5,955 bases of DNA from Thermoplasmata archaeon (GTDB lineage: Archaea; Thermoplasmatota; Thermoplasmata; Lutacidiplasmatales; UBA184), in NCBI GenBank assembly GCA_030043255.1, contig JASHYB010000070.1, positions 1 to 5,955 on the forward strand. The letters run 5' to 3'. The position numbers were made by a program, and so were the translations under genes. Under the pieces are notes generated by a model, which saw only the letters and a program-made list of their open reading frames with translations, was not told where the DNA came from and searched no databases. Positions 5,799-5,955 of this stretch are shown piece after piece. Positions within the stretch are counted from its first letter, which is position 1. The number at the start of each line of letters is the position of its first letter.

Positions 5799-5955
5799 CT
5801 AGGGTTGGGCGGGAGCCGCTGCCTGGCACCGGGTGCACCGCGGGGACCACGGCGCGTTCACGAGGCCGCAGTTGGGACACTTCCAGGCCCGGCTGCGGGC
5901 CCTTGGCGACGGCCCGCTCGGAGGCGGCGGGCGCTCCCCCGGGAGGGGTGGGGCG
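5799..5955 (-). CDS. Zinc-ribbon protein, C-terminal part (5'-truncated)
   Basis: The last 51 codons of a gene enter from the right edge and end at a TAG (complement of 5799-5801). The peptide opens with a proline-rich linker (visible residues 1-22), followed by KCPNCGLVNAPWSPRCTRCQ at 25-44, a four-cysteine zinc ribbon with a CPNC knuckle and a CTRC knuckle 11 residues apart, and a short Ala/Pro tail. C-terminal ribbons after a low-complexity linker are frequent in archaeal membrane-anchored or regulatory proteins, where they serve binding or structure; the rest of the protein, and so its function, lies outside the window. The frame overlaps a longer possible reading of the DUF1801 frame; I rank this one real because of the intact cysteine spacing. 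Confidence 0.82.
   Translation of the reverse strand, partial: APPLPGERPPPPSGPSPRARSRAWKCPNCGLVNAPWSPRCTRCQAAAPAQP

Noticed and set aside
5791..5880. Longer DUF1801 start at 5880
   Set aside because: The extra 30 residues correspond to the zinc-ribbon gene read in another frame and precede no DUF1801 element.

Overview
This is a very GC-rich window of ordinary, tightly packed protein-coding DNA. I see seven genes and no RNA genes, mobile elements or CRISPR. I favour a high-GC archaeon, possibly of the Thermoplasmatota type. Start codons lack a clear Shine-Dalgarno sequence. Short AT-rich boxes sit about 26-33 nt upstream of three starts, as in archaeal TATA-driven, leaderless or near-leaderless transcription. 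The gene at the right edge ends in a proline-rich linker and a CPNCG zinc ribbon of a kind common in archaea. All seven genes end in TAG, which argues against a typical high-GC actinobacterium, where TGA dominates. The assignment is an inference; a bacterial origin is not excluded.

Layout, left to right. (1) The C-terminal end of an ABC-2 type permease (+, cut by the window edge). (2) A 351-aa two-transmembrane potassium channel with an RCK regulatory domain (+), behind a 12-bp palindrome and an AT-rich box. (3) An 818-aa cytoplasmic GH15 glucoamylase-type glycosidase (-), convergent with the channel gene; the two stop codons overlap in one CTAG. (4) A small cupin gene (-) lying 56 bp upstream of the glucoamylase on the same strand, so the two may be co-transcribed. 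(5) A divergent intergenic region of 237 bp holding two ATTAAGG boxes, one facing each gene, and a cluster of inverted repeats between them. (6) A conserved hypothetical gene (+). (7) A convergent pair on the - strand: a zinc-ribbon protein (cut by the right edge) followed 8 bp later by a DUF1801 protein.

Working together: the glucoamylase lacks a signal peptide, so it most likely releases glucose from intracellular glycogen or maltodextrins; the cupin upstream could be a metal-dependent small-molecule binder or enzyme, but its link to sugar metabolism is only by position. The channel is a ligand-gated K+ conduit of the MthK type. I find no convincing undescribed multi-gene system. The signals most worth a second look are the palindrome cluster between the divergent genes, the uniform TAG (mostly TAGC) stops, and the coincidence of every CTAG tetranucleotide in the window with a stop codon.
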